A DNA stretch of 64,000 bases from Thamnidium elegans (Eukaryota > Mucoromycota > Mucoromycetes > Mucorales > Mucoraceae), in the NCBI GenBank assembly GCA_025201345.1, contig JAIXMG010000030.1:62001-126000 (forward strand), read 5' to 3'. The translations under genes and the position numbers were made by a program. The notes beneath the pieces were generated by a model. The model worked only from the letters and a program-made list of their open reading frames with translations, had not been told where the DNA came from and did no database searches. This document shows, in pieces, positions 11,881 through 21,599 of this stretch. The first letter of the stretch is position 1. Each line of letters starts with the position of its first letter.

Positions 11881-12732
11881 ATGAACACATCTGATATATT
11901 TATTGAAAAATTTAAAAGATCTATTATTATAAACTTTATAATAGAAAACAATATTAAAAATATAAACATAAACTATGATAAAAATAAATATGAAATATAT
12001 TTTTCTATTGCTGAAGATAACAAAGAAGATACTATAAAGTACAATTATAAAATTCCTAAAAGAAGAAATAAAAAATACAAAAAATCTAAAAAAAATAGTA
12101 CAGATAGTTATGACACAGATTCTACAAGTGATGATTCAAAAACAGATGATCATAATGATATGACACATCTCATTGATGGAGATACAAATAATTTAAAAAC
12201 AAATGGTGAAGATGATTTAAAAACAAATGGTGAAGATGATTTAAAAACAAATGATATAAAATTAAAAACAAATGATGAAAATATAGACGAGGAATTAATA
12301 AATTCTATTAAAGGTAAAGATGTTGAAAATAAATGCGATTATTGTAAGGATAAATGTACTTCTTATACAATAGGTAATTTAGAAATTGATGGTAAAATGT
12401 ATAAAGTTTGTGAAGAAAAAAAAATGACATTATATTATGATATAAAGAAAAAAAATAGAGATAATAGAAAAAAACATAAATTAGAAGATTGTATTTTAGA
12501 AAAAGACGAGAATGAAATACACCATCAACCTAAACATAAAAGAAATAATAACCTTAGTGATATAGAAGATATCCCATTTTGTATAAATATGTTCATAAAT
12601 GAAGAGTTAAATTTAAATTTATTTACAAAAGATGAAAATTGTCTACTATTACTTAAAAACTTATTAATTTTTGAGAAAAAACTAGTTGAGAAAAAAGATA
12701 CCTTTATAACTTGTATTAATTTTTCAAATTGA
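11881..12732 (+). CDS. AT-rich charged protein of unknown function (cassette ORF 1)
   Basis: I do not recognise this 283-residue protein. It is intronless in a genome where most genes of this size have several introns, and it is very rich in Lys, Asn, Asp, Glu and Ile written with A/T-ending codons. Residues 1-60 look folded (alternating hydrophobic and charged). Residues about 60-140 are low complexity and include a tandem 24-base repeat encoding LKTNGEDD (12193..12240) plus degenerate copies. A possible zinc site follows, C152-x2-C155-x3-C159 with C177. The C-terminal 50 residues are again hydrophobic and acidic. The composition resembles genes of AT-rich parasites of the genome (viruses, cytoplasmic plasmids, mycoplasma-like endobacteria of Mucoromycota), but that is only inference. 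It sits centrally between the inverted repeats. Confidence 0.6.
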   Translation: MNTSDIFIEKFKRSIIINFIIENNIKNININYDKNKYEIYFSIAEDNKEDTIKYNYKIPKRRNKKYKKSKKNSTDSYDTDSTSDDSKTDDHNDMTHLIDGDTNNLKTNGEDDLKTNGEDDLKTNDIKLKTNDENIDEELINSIKGKDVENKCDYCKDKCTSYTIGNLEIDGKMYKVCEEKKMTLYYDIKKKNRDNRKKHKLEDCILEKDENEIHHQPKHKRNNNLSDIEDIPFCINMFINEELNLNLFTKDENCLLLLKNLLIFEKKLVEKKDTFITCINFSN

Positions 12733-12754
12733 TTATTTTTGAATCTTTTTCTAA

Positions 12755-12928
12755 ATGCAAATTCTAAAAAATATAATGTATATAATTATGAATCTTTTTT
12801 TATATTTGGCAGCTTTATTATCATCTGATAATTTTATAAATAGTTCTTCATATGATTTAAACATTTATGCTTCATATGATTTTAAAAATTATAAACAAAT
12901 TATAAGAAAGGAACAGACATATAAATAA
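12755..12928 (+). CDS. Small AT-rich ORF with hydrophobic N-terminus (cassette ORF 2)
   Basis: A 57-codon ORF starts 23 bases after the stop of ORF 1 on the same strand. Residues 8-22 (MYIIMNLFLYLAALL) form a hydrophobic stretch that could be a signal anchor, followed by a polar Asn/Tyr/Lys-rich tail containing a repeated Y-D-L/F unit. The composition matches ORF 1, so the two may belong to one unit. It is short enough to be chance, so the call is tentative. Confidence 0.3.
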   Translation: MQILKNIMYIIMNLFLYLAALLSSDNFINSSSYDLNIYASYDFKNYKQIIRKEQTYK

Positions 12929-13249
12929 TTTATAACTTAATAAATATAATTGAGCTTTCAAATATTCTTTTTGTGTAACTTCCTATTACACTCCTCTAGC
13001 CAAAATTCGAGTCAAGCGGAACTTAAAATAGCGTTTTCTTTAAAGCGCGTTTTATCGCTCAGTTTTGGTTGTAGCACTTTCATTTATAAATAAACAATAA
13101 AGGATTTTTAAAGATCTATAATCGTTGCTATAGACAAAAATAGTAATAAAAAAATATATTTTACGTAATCACGTAAATGAAAAAATCAAGAAAAATAGTT
13201 ACACAAAAAACGCGTATCATTTTTTCCAAAAAAAGTTATTTTTAAACAG

Positions 13250-13480
13250 TGATTACTCTTTCAATTTTTGAACTAAAAACTTTATTTAATATGGATTAGA
13301 TGCGTCAAAACACGCACTTTATTATCTTTGGTTTTTTTCACAAAGGAAGGCAAAATGGATCCGGAGTAATCGCAAAAAAACCGTAATTTTTGGCCAAAAA
13401 ACAAAAGGGGTTGACCCCCAAAAATGAAAATCGAAAAAAAAACCAAAAAAGTACGTTTTTATTTTTTTTTATCAAAGATA
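13250..13480 (-). repeat. Right inverted repeat of the cassette
   Basis: This is the reverse-complement partner of 11510..11740. It holds GGGGTTGACCCC at 13407..13418 and ATGGATTAGATGCGTC near 13291, the mirror image of the left-arm blocks. Confidence 0.65.
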
Positions 13481-13490
13481 TATTCGAAAC

Positions 13491-14760
13491 AATTAATTTG
13501 TATTATGCAACTTGGGTCTGAAACGCGTTTTCTGTTTTTTAATAAATTAAAGACTATTATTTCTTATAGCTGCTGAAATTAACAGTGTTTTCTTATGTGA
13601 GCGATTTTTAAACTGCGAAATATCAGTGAGCTTTTTTTTAGCAGTAATTACCACACCATAATTGTTCTCTTTTTTCAAACTATTTACTTCTAATTGCATT
13701 ACTTATAAGCCGTTGTTTATTCATGGAAGTATCAGAAAACTATATTATATTGTCACTTGGAATAAGTACTAAAGATACGTGTGCCGCTACTATATACAAC
13801 CCTGTACTCTTGCGTTCTCATTGTATATATCTTTGAAGAACAATATCTCCAACAACTGAAACAGTTTCTCCTTTTTGCAGCGTCGCTTGGGAAAAAAGGT
13901 GAGTATCATATGCGTACATTTTCTCAAGTCGGATTTAAGAATATTAAATTCAGAATAACACAATGTCTAGTTTGTAAATACAAGCTTGGGCGTATGGCTC
14001 AATTGAAAATAGACCATAACTAGAAACCAATAGTTATCATTATTGACATAGATGAGATATAGAGTATTACACGATTATTTATTCATCTAGATTGATAATC
14101 TGTTTAGATAATATATTCGGCGTTACGTTTAATCCGGTCGCTCTTAATTGTCAAAAGCTCAGCATTTTTGCATTAATACTTTTATTAAAGTCTGAAACAT
14201 GGACACGTTTATCCGTTTTCTCTAATTTTTTTTTCTTTAGCTCGGTGTTACCGTTACAAGCGGGTAAAAGGATCATTATTAATACCCGTGCTTATCTGAT
14301 GTCATTCCAAATACTTGAGTCCGTGCCATTTAATATACAGTGCTTACGGCCTCAATTGGCGGTTTTTGAAAAGTCAATCAACGCACTGATAAAATCCAAT
14401 TAGCATATGCCCGAATTCCAAATAGCGTTTTTTTTTTCAATTACAAGTAAAGCTTAGAAAAACTGAAGTCATTTCAGTATGCCAACGGGCAATTTCAAGA
14501 GAGTTATTTGATGTCATTTTTTTTTTGTTAAGAATGCGCATAAAAATGCTGCTCTAAACAGGGAATGTTGGCGGCAATAAACGTTTCTTTTTCCAGGTAC
14601 TGGAAACAGTTCGAAATATGAGCGACTCCTTATCGAATTATGTAGATAGTTTTAGAGATAATTGATAATGAGTGAATAAAGCTAGAAAAAAAAAGTTTTA
14701 TAGTACGTAAAAAGGAAACTTTTGGAAGTGAGCAGAATATGTTTAATGCGTTTGTGGATG
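13491..14760. other. Spacer without recognisable genes
   Basis: ORFs of 80 and 103 codons at 13781..14023 and 14092..14403 were read and show no known domain, no splice structure and no convincing codon bias. They may be relics, like the neighbouring decayed gene on the other strand. Confidence 0.3.
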
Positions 14761-14763
14761 TTT

Positions 14764-15665
14764 TTAAAAGGGTGGTGGTGGTATAGTGCTTATGGTGTAC
14801 TTTTGGTCACGGAATAAGATCCAATTCTTTTTTGTCCATCTTTTCTTCTTATTTACCATACGTGAACTGCTTTTTTGATACTTTGGGTCTGTTGTAGAAC
14901 CTTTTTTATATTCGATCGTTATTAAATGGTCTTTCAGCAGGTCATCAACTTCCACGCATTCATTTTTAAACTTCAAAAGACTTTCAATCAACTCTGGCAA
15001 GGTTTCAAAATTCTCCCACGCGTTTACCAAAGAAAAAGAGTATCGCTTATTACCAACATATAAGCCCGGCGCAACCAATGAGGCCTCAAGCATGTGTAAT
15101 TCAGAACCACAGATTTGTAATACAGGGATATTGCAAATATCGACACCATGATAGACAAGCTGATTTATTATATTTTTACCTTAGAAAATTAGCCGGAACA
15201 AACATCGTACTCAACGTTGATCTTTTGTGGTAGTAGCAAATATTCAAATGAGAACTTTGAAGACTGAAGTGAAGAAAGGTTCCTGGAGAACATTATTTGG
15301 TCCATTTCGACAGACTCTTCAGCTTCTTTTCCAATCCGGTCCTTGCCTTCGATAGGTGTTGTAAAGTGAGCGAGTAGCGCGTAGTTAAACTGCGCAAATT
15401 TCTAGCCAATTTAGTATATTCTTGTTCGATTGCGGGAGAACGAGCTTGTAATTCATGCCATTGTTCTTGGCTAAATAAAGTAGACTGTCCTCCCTCGAAT
15501 GTGTATGATAAATCCAAAATCGAATTCATGCCCAAGCTTATCATCGTTTGTTGCTGTATGACATCTTCATATTTTTCAAGAGCTCTGTTTTTTATAAAAT
15601 AATCAACACTTTCATTGAGGCCAGAAATATATATTACATCATCTTCTTGTACTTGACTCCCTTTC
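14764..15665 (-). pseudogene. Decayed protein-coding relic (unknown Mucorales-type repeat protein)
   Basis: Minus-strand coding-like sequence is continuous except for breaks. It runs from about 15660 (VIYISGLNESVDYF, then MNSILDLSYTFEGGQ and a helical stretch LTTRYSLTLQHLSKARTGLE) to 15265. There the frame shifts to NLSSLQSSKFSFEYLLLPQK, meets a stop after DVCSG near 15200, and resumes with VDICNIPVLQICGSELHMLE through GNKRYSFSLVNAWENF to a stop at 14764. The tone (a globular domain with a Gly-containing beta segment followed by a basic C-terminus) recalls multi-copy uncharacterised proteins of Mucorales, but I cannot name the family. At least one frameshift and one in-frame stop make it a pseudogene unless short introns rescue it. 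Confidence 0.45.
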
Positions 15666-15831
15666 TTTGTATTGTTTATTTTCTAATATTTTCTCTGTAG
15701 TACAGTTGATATACTCGGGATGAAGGTTCAATTGTCTTTGTTCTGATTCCTTAATGTTTTGCTATTATTATTCTTCAATCATTGATTTAAATTACTTTTT
15801 CTCTATTAAACATACTCATAATACTGTAGCA

Positions 15832-15929
15832 GCTCTATTTAATGGTGTTCGATTTAAGAGTAGATTTCTCCAGGACACCTTCTTCCGTCCCCCGCTTTAA
15901 CGTCACCCTTAAATAGAGCCGCTACTGTA
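15832..15929. mobile_element. MITE copy 2 (TA-flanked)
   Basis: A 98-bp relative of the element at 10886..10972. The left end TACTGTAGCAGCTCTATTTA and the right end TAGAGCCGCTACTGTA pair as terminal inverted repeats. The right arm (26 bases) is identical to that of copy 1, and the left arm differs by a few bases. The centre is longer and unrelated in detail, as expected for internally diverged MITE copies. Confidence 0.8.
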
Positions 15930-16615
15930 TACAACCAAAATAAAAGTAAAGGGGGGAAAAAACGGGTCTGTCTGTGTTGTGTTTCGAAATTCTAGACTGT
16001 TATTGTTGAGGATATACTACAATATAATGAAAAAATGTGCAAGCATTTAAACGGAGAGTCTAAAAATAATAAAGCTATATGGAACATCTACATCATGATT
16101 TCAATTCAAGGTTCGCTAGGGCGTGTCAAGAATTGTCCTTATTTTAGCTACCGCACTGTATTCTGTTTTCTTGACAAACTCGGAAGGAACTCCCCCTTTT
16201 TCTTTTACAGATAATTGTATTCAAGACTCCGAATATAGATCCTTTTAAATAGCTCGGCCAATAATTATAAAGATATCAACACTCGTGTTGTTCCAAAAAA
16301 AAAAAAAAAAAAAAAAAGGCGGAGTCTTCAAAAAGTCAACATTAAGATTGGAAAGCATTGATCGAGATATTATAAGCATTATATTCTTAGGAGTAACACG
16401 TTTGTCTACATATTTAAATCATGTTCCTGAAGATATGAGCTGTTTTAGAAACTATAATCCTAAATTAACCTGTCAGATTGTCAAATCTACAGAGGACGTT
16501 GATTCGTATTAGAATATGGAATTTAGGAGAAGGGGCATTTAATCATTTATTTATAAAAGATAATATGATATGTTTCCAAAGTTGAAAAATCAATATTTAA
16601 TAAATAGTAAAGGAT
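15930..16615. other. Spacer
   Basis: About 700 bases between the MITE and the dispersed repeat. An ORF at 16285..16512 begins in a 25-base A run and shows no domain. Nothing else is supported. Confidence 0.3.
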
Positions 16616-16619
16616 AGAA

Positions 16620-17030
16620 GTTCTATTTACGTGTTTAGAAAAAAAGTGTGGCGTATTACTTTCACGTACCTTTTATGCATAGCGGATACTTTAAGAAGGA
16701 CTAAATATGTATGTAAGAACATTAGAAAACAAAATGCAAAATAATAAGTGATTTATAAAAAGAAAAAAAAAAAGATTAATTGAACTGTGGTCTATCTACT
16801 CGTGTGATCTGTTTACTCATCACAATGTATTGTACTATTATTGGTTTCCTATACTCGTACTTTTATGTTCGTTAATCATTTCTATGTACATATATCAGTA
16901 TGTATTCGTTGTTCCAACCTGATTCATGCAAACTCCTTTTTATGAGGATAAACGAAGTTGAGCGAGTGCATGAAAAAGTTATAAGATACGTCACATCTTT
17001 TGCTCGAAGTGTAAATAGAATGCATACCAA
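16620..17030. repeat. Dispersed repeat, copy A (longest)
   Basis: A noncoding repeat of about 410 bases. Its first half (AGTGTGGCGTATTACTTTCA, TAGAAAACAAAA) matches 53130..53220 and its second half (CTCGTGTGATCTGTTTACTC, TTCATATACTCG-like, TGATTCATGC) matches both 21012..21160 and 53270..53360. The ends carry a short inverted motif, TTCTATTTAC near 16620 and GTAAATAGAA near 17011, suggesting a non-autonomous terminal-inverted-repeat element. No coding capacity was found. Confidence 0.6.
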
Positions 17031-18690
17031 GATTTTTGAAGATGTTTAACTGGAATATCAAGTGTTTCGGTATATTGTAACTTTTGACCTTTGGTTCGGA
17101 TTTTAAGTAAAACCCAGAATTGCAGAGGAACGACTGTAAAAAAAAAGTTTATTTCCATCCAGTCACGGCATAACGCTTTTTTTTTTTTTTACTGCATAAA
17201 TTATATCCTAAAGATTTTGTTATATATGTATATGCCGTTCAATTAGTTTTTATCCAAAAAGTTATTTCGTTTTAAAACTTGTCTATATTTGAAAGTCCCT
17301 CTCCGGGAAGGAATGCCGGAGAAACACCTTTTGATTGGACTGAAAATTTGCTTCTCCACAATTATTAATACCAACTCCACTGCGTGTGAAGAATATGCTA
17401 GAAATATAAAAAAGAAGTAGTAGAATAGGGTGTGTTCCATTACAAATAAATCATTCGTTGGTTCCGAGAGAATAAAGCTATTTTTACAATGCTTATATTT
17501 GAAACGTTTTGAAAATCTAAACGCGTATAATGCCTTATTTAGATTATTTTTTTTCCAGTTAAAATAAGTATATTCCTGCTGAGTATATACGTTGTACACT
17601 ATGTAGTGAACACGTAAAGAATGCACTAAGGGTTGCATAATACACTGTACGTGGTATTTAAAACAAGAAGGGGATATAGAGCTCGTTTTACAACTTGTTT
17701 TTTGTTTTTGTTTTGTTTGTTGAGTACTGACTAAATGGTACGATAATATTTTGAATATTATTAATTATGAAGCACTTTTTGCAATTTTGGAAAGCGTGCA
17801 GCATATTCTCTTTTTGATTTCCGTCGGTTGATTCTTTTTCGAAACATGCTCATACTAAACTGGACTACGCTATTATTATTATTTTATTGTTATTACTTGG
17901 AGGATAATGATATCATCTTCTCTTATAATTTGACAAGGTTAAGCTTTTTTTTTTAAAAAAAAAAAAGAAAAAGTAGTGGTAGTGGTAGGGGAGGAAGGAA
18001 AAAAGAGAGAAGAAATTCCCTGTATATCAGAAATAGAAGGTTTTATTTAACAGATCTTGTAGACCGTTACACGACAGTTTTATTGATATTGTCCGACAAT
18101 AAGCCCAATCCTCAAAAATAACATATGTTAAACATTATTTCAAAAAATCGACTCATTATTATTTTAAGTGCTTCTTATTATTATTTTATTTTTATAAGGA
18201 TCTTTTTGATTTTAAAATCAAAAAATAAATAATTAAATGGTAATTGCAAAAGGTACAAATAGGGATTAGGTTACTTTAAGGCCAGCATTCTTGAAGAAAA
18301 TGCGGGAAAACTTCGAAAGAACAAACAATCGAATATAAGTCGGGTCGGGTAAATAGGGGTAGGGCCTTGACTCAAACCAAAAATATCGTCATGTTCGGGT
18401 AAAATGGGAGTACAATATGCTTTTCGCAATATCCTCAATTTATTGAAACAAATATACATTGGTTATTTTCTAGATGTGGGAAAAAAGATGGGAGAAAAAG
18501 GTTTGTATCAATCAGTATAGATGATTATCATATTTTGAGCCAATCAGATTACCTATGGACCAATGAAATTTTTTATCAGTTTTGTTGCAAATAAAAAATC
18601 TCAGACCATTTCAACAAATTATTACTCATAATTTCGCAGAACAATAATGAGTTTTAAATTCATATGACTAATTTTGAGTATCAATTTTTT
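17031..18690. other. Gene-empty spacer
   Basis: About 1.65 kb. A minus-strand ORF of 131 codons at 17243..17638 and another of 62 codons at 18271..18459 have no recognisable domain and implausible composition. A T8/A12 palindrome lies near 17945..17966. Confidence 0.35.
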
Positions 18691-18694
18691 TTGG

Positions 18695-18702
18695 TATATA
18701 AA
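18695..18702 (+). promoter_or_regulatory. TATA box of the Ecl1-like gene
   Basis: TATATAAA, about 90 bases upstream of the start codon, followed by a purine-rich GGGAGG motif. Confidence 0.5.
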
Positions 18703-18786
18703 GGGAGGCATTAAATCGTTCCTCTTTTATTATTATCCTATCGATTATTTCCTTAATAATAGCCTTTTAACAAACAAAAACAAAAA

Positions 18787-19212
18787 ATGGATCTTTCTTG
18801 GTGTATTATCTGCGACCGTCACTGTATTGACAATAACGTATGTAATATATAAATATATTCTATATAAAAAAAGCATTCACTAATTATTATTTCATTTTAG
18901 CTTTATTGCTCAGAATTATGTCGTTTCCAAGACAATACTGGTCATCACCATGATAACAATAAAAATAAATCAATTACACCCGAATTCAATATGTTTAAAT
19001 CACCTTCCCTTGTATCACCTCCTAGCTCACCTGTTCTTACACCATTCTTGTACTCATTCCAACCTTCTCACGATCGTCGTCGTTCTACTTCCGCTGGAAG
19101 TATGCAACATGCTTCTCTTAATACCTCAACTTATACAAATTATCAATACTTCCCTTATCAACTCTCTCCTAGCTCTTCATCTGGATCTTCCATCTTTGGT
19201 GATGATACATAA
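18787..19212 (+). CDS. Ecl1-family small zinc-binding protein
   Basis: This is a small protein of the fungal Ecl1/Ecl2/Ecl3 family (extender of chronological lifespan; linked in fission yeast to stress and nutrient responses). Two exons (18787..18837, 18901..19212) give 120 residues. The N-terminus MDLSWCIICDRHCIDNN, continuing across the intron as LYCSELCRFQD, supplies the paired Cys motifs CxxC and CSxxC that define the family. The rest is disordered, rich in Ser/Pro/Thr, with a His/Asn patch, a SPPSSPVLTP segment and a basic RRRSTSAGS site that could be phosphorylated. Phase-0 splicing falls inside the zinc domain. A good TATA box lies upstream. The role is inferred from the family. Confidence 0.85.
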
Positions 19213-20058
19213 TTAGGCTTACTCTCTCTCTTTCAAAAATTGCACTGCTTGTTAACTCAAAAAAAAAAAAAAATCGTTCGCTCACAGATCTCGTTCATCT
19301 GCATGGTCTTGTCCCACCGAACATTTTAATCAAAATTAGACCTCCTCTATTTCATGGTTTTCTCTCTCATCGATCTGCGTATTGTATATATATAATCTTT
19401 TTTAATGTCGTTTTTTTTTCTTTCCCTTACGCATAACGAAGTCGATAAAACACTTCCCTCCCCCTCCCCCCAAAAAAAACCAAAAAAACCAAAAACCAAA
19501 AACCCAAACTTTATATATAGAATATTTAAAATAAAATTTCATGTAAATTAATAACATTATGAACCTCCTTATTTCGCCATAGAATAAGCATAAAAATCCT
19601 TAATAGTCGCTTAAGTCTGGCAGTAGCATCAAAGACCATAAAACAAAACTAAAAAAAAGTTGTTATTAGCATAAATGTATTATCCAAATAATTGCCGTAT
19701 CGTATAATACCACACTGGGCGCTGGGGAAACAGTCTCAATGGGTAATTTTTCATGATATATTATTCTGAGAGAGTAATAAAAATAAACGTAAATGATGGG
19801 CTTTTTACAGACCTTCAAGCTTCATAAATTATATATTTGAACATCTTACCTGTACTAATATAATACTTTTCGTAACGGAAACCATGCACTTACATTTAGG
19901 GACTATACTAGAATTAGCTTTTGGAAACTTGCAGTATGATAAGACTGCAGTGTAAATAATATCAAAATTACTATATCAATATGTATTTATCATTGTGGTA
20001 AATACGAACACGTCTGAAGAAATTTTCCGATCAATTTAAAAATATAAATATCTTCAAC

Positions 20059-20109
<51 letters not shown>

Positions 20110-21005
20110 TACATTTACTGACGGTTTTTTCCCTTGGACTCATTTCTTTGGCTATTAAAAAATAGATCTTACCGAAGCGAGTCAATGTGTAATGTGTAAT
20201 GTGGAAAATGGGGACCGGATATTTGTTTTGAAAGCGGTGTCTCTTGATAGTTTCGATTTAATCCAATAATGTTCCTTTGTGGCGTGGTTGGTTTAGTTGT
20301 CTTTTTATGTTATGCGAAGTAAAGTCTTCACCAAGTTGATTAGCAAATGCGTCTTATTCCGGTTGCATAATGGGCCATTTGCTTTTTTATATGCAACAGT
20401 GGCACCATTTACTTGCTCATTATCAGCAACATTAGCTTCGTTTTGTTCGCTATACTGTCCTGAAATGATTTCGCAAAAAGTTACTGCTTCACTTATAACT
20501 ATATTGCTCGGTTTCATCGTCGAGAGGTTGGTATGATTGTATGATACAATTTATTTAAAGCCAAGATTGAATTTTTTATCTTCTCTTCTAACAATTCAAG
20601 GAACTTGTCGAGGTTTAAGCTAATTATGTAACGAACAAAGATCTACAATGCCATCTAAGTAGTGGTTTGAAATGCTTAGTGACACAGCAGCAAGATTTAA
20701 AGACCAGATATCATATACTTATTCCACTTGGCTGTTGAGTTACCACTGGTGTCATCCGAGAAGGAATTGTATGGAACTGCTTTCACTATCATATAATTTT
20801 TTTGGGGCTAGCGTATTAGAACTGTTATTGGTAAAGCCGGAATTACTATGCAAAAGACGTTCGAACTTATTTACAATAAAAAGTATGTCAAAGTGTGTTT
20901 GTACCAGGTTAGTCCCGGGTATAAGATCATTGTAAGGCCAAAAAGTCGCATTTTAATTTGTTGTTTCTAATTGAATATTGATCTAAGATTGAAGGTCGTC
21001 ATTTT
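19213..21005. other. Gene-poor spacer with long T tract and possible relics
   Basis: About 1.8 kb. It includes a pyrimidine stretch near 19456..19471, a T run of about 47 bases (20060..20106), and overlapping ORFs on both strands at 20297..20536. The minus-strand frame (MKPSNIVISEAVTFCEIIS) looks more protein-like and could be the remnant of a repeat gene, but it is short and unsupported. Confidence 0.3.
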
Positions 21006-21009
21006 TAAA

Positions 21010-21215
21010 ACGTCGAGCTCGTGTGATATATTTACTCATCATGTCGTATTATATCACTATTTGTTTCATATACTCGTACTTGTATGTTGATTAATCATTT
21101 TTATATACTTAGTAGGTACTTGTTACTCCAGCTTGATTCATGCGAGATCCTTTTTATGCGAATAAGTCACACTTTCTTTGTCTGAACGTGTAAATAGAAC
21201 GTGTACCAAGAATCC
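21010..21215. repeat. Dispersed repeat, copy B
   Basis: Matches the second half of copy A (16795..17030): CTCGTGTGATATATTTACTC, CATATACTCGTACTT, TGATTCATGCGAGATCCTTT and the terminal GTGTAAATAGAA. The first half is absent, so this copy is truncated. Confidence 0.6.
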
Positions 21216-21251
21216 CCCCAAAAAAAATCACTCAACTTACGCAACAACGGA

Positions 21252-21483
21252 TTATTCTTTCCGATTTAAGCTGTGGTATCGTTCATACATCCGTTTGGCT
21301 TCTCTCTTGACGTTTGTACCAGCATAAATATCCTCATCAGCGGAAAGAACGCCATCTACTTCATGGCCCTATCAAAAGACGTGTTAAGAGAAAACTATTA
21401 CAGTTTTAAAAAAAAATTACCTCATTATCATCCGTTGCTTTTCTCATGAGAGAACTAGACTCAATTAAACGATAGCGAGCAAC
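21252..21483 (-). CDS. Last two coding exons of an unidentified small gene
   Basis: On the minus strand, exon 21421..21483 (VARYRLIESSSLMRKATDDN plus Glu) joins through a GT-AG intron to exon 21252..21368 (GHEVDGVLSADEDIYAGTNV, then KREAKRMYERYHSLNRKE and stop). Both are phase 0, and the resulting 59 residues read like a genuine helical, charged C-terminus. An upstream segment (21522..21593) contains NQSKLLQYVMKREIQQ in a plausible exon, but the phase does not match the next exon, so the 5' end is unresolved. No family is recognised. Either there is a missed junction, or the gene is damaged at its 5' side. Confidence 0.4.
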
Positions 21484-21599
21484 CTATATGATAAAGCGTT
21501 GCCCTCCTTTTTTTCTATTACCTTTGTTGAATTTCTCTTTTCATTACATATTGTAACAGTTTAGATTGATTCACCACACCATCGCTAGCAATACTTTTT

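Larger units (their letters stand above)
11470..13490. mobile_element. Inverted-repeat-bounded cassette with AT-rich ORFs
   Basis: Two inverted repeats of about 200 to 250 bases (left about 11510..11740, right about 13250..13480) enclose 1.5 kb holding two ORFs and no introns. The arms share blocks such as GGGGTCAACCCCTTTTGTTT and GCATCTAATCCAT in opposite orientation. Base composition inside is far lower in G+C than ordinary exons here: 9 of the first 60 bases of the main ORF are G/C, against 27 of 60 in uricase exon 3 (9181..9240). The structure looks like a selfish DNA element or a captured foreign segment. No transposase or polymerase is recognisable. Outer boundaries are uncertain because the arms are diverged. 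Confidence 0.5.

Noticed and set aside
17243..17638. 131-codon minus-strand ORF
   Set aside because: There is no recognisable domain and the Phe/Tyr/Lys-rich composition matches translated AT-rich spacer; no splice or promoter context.
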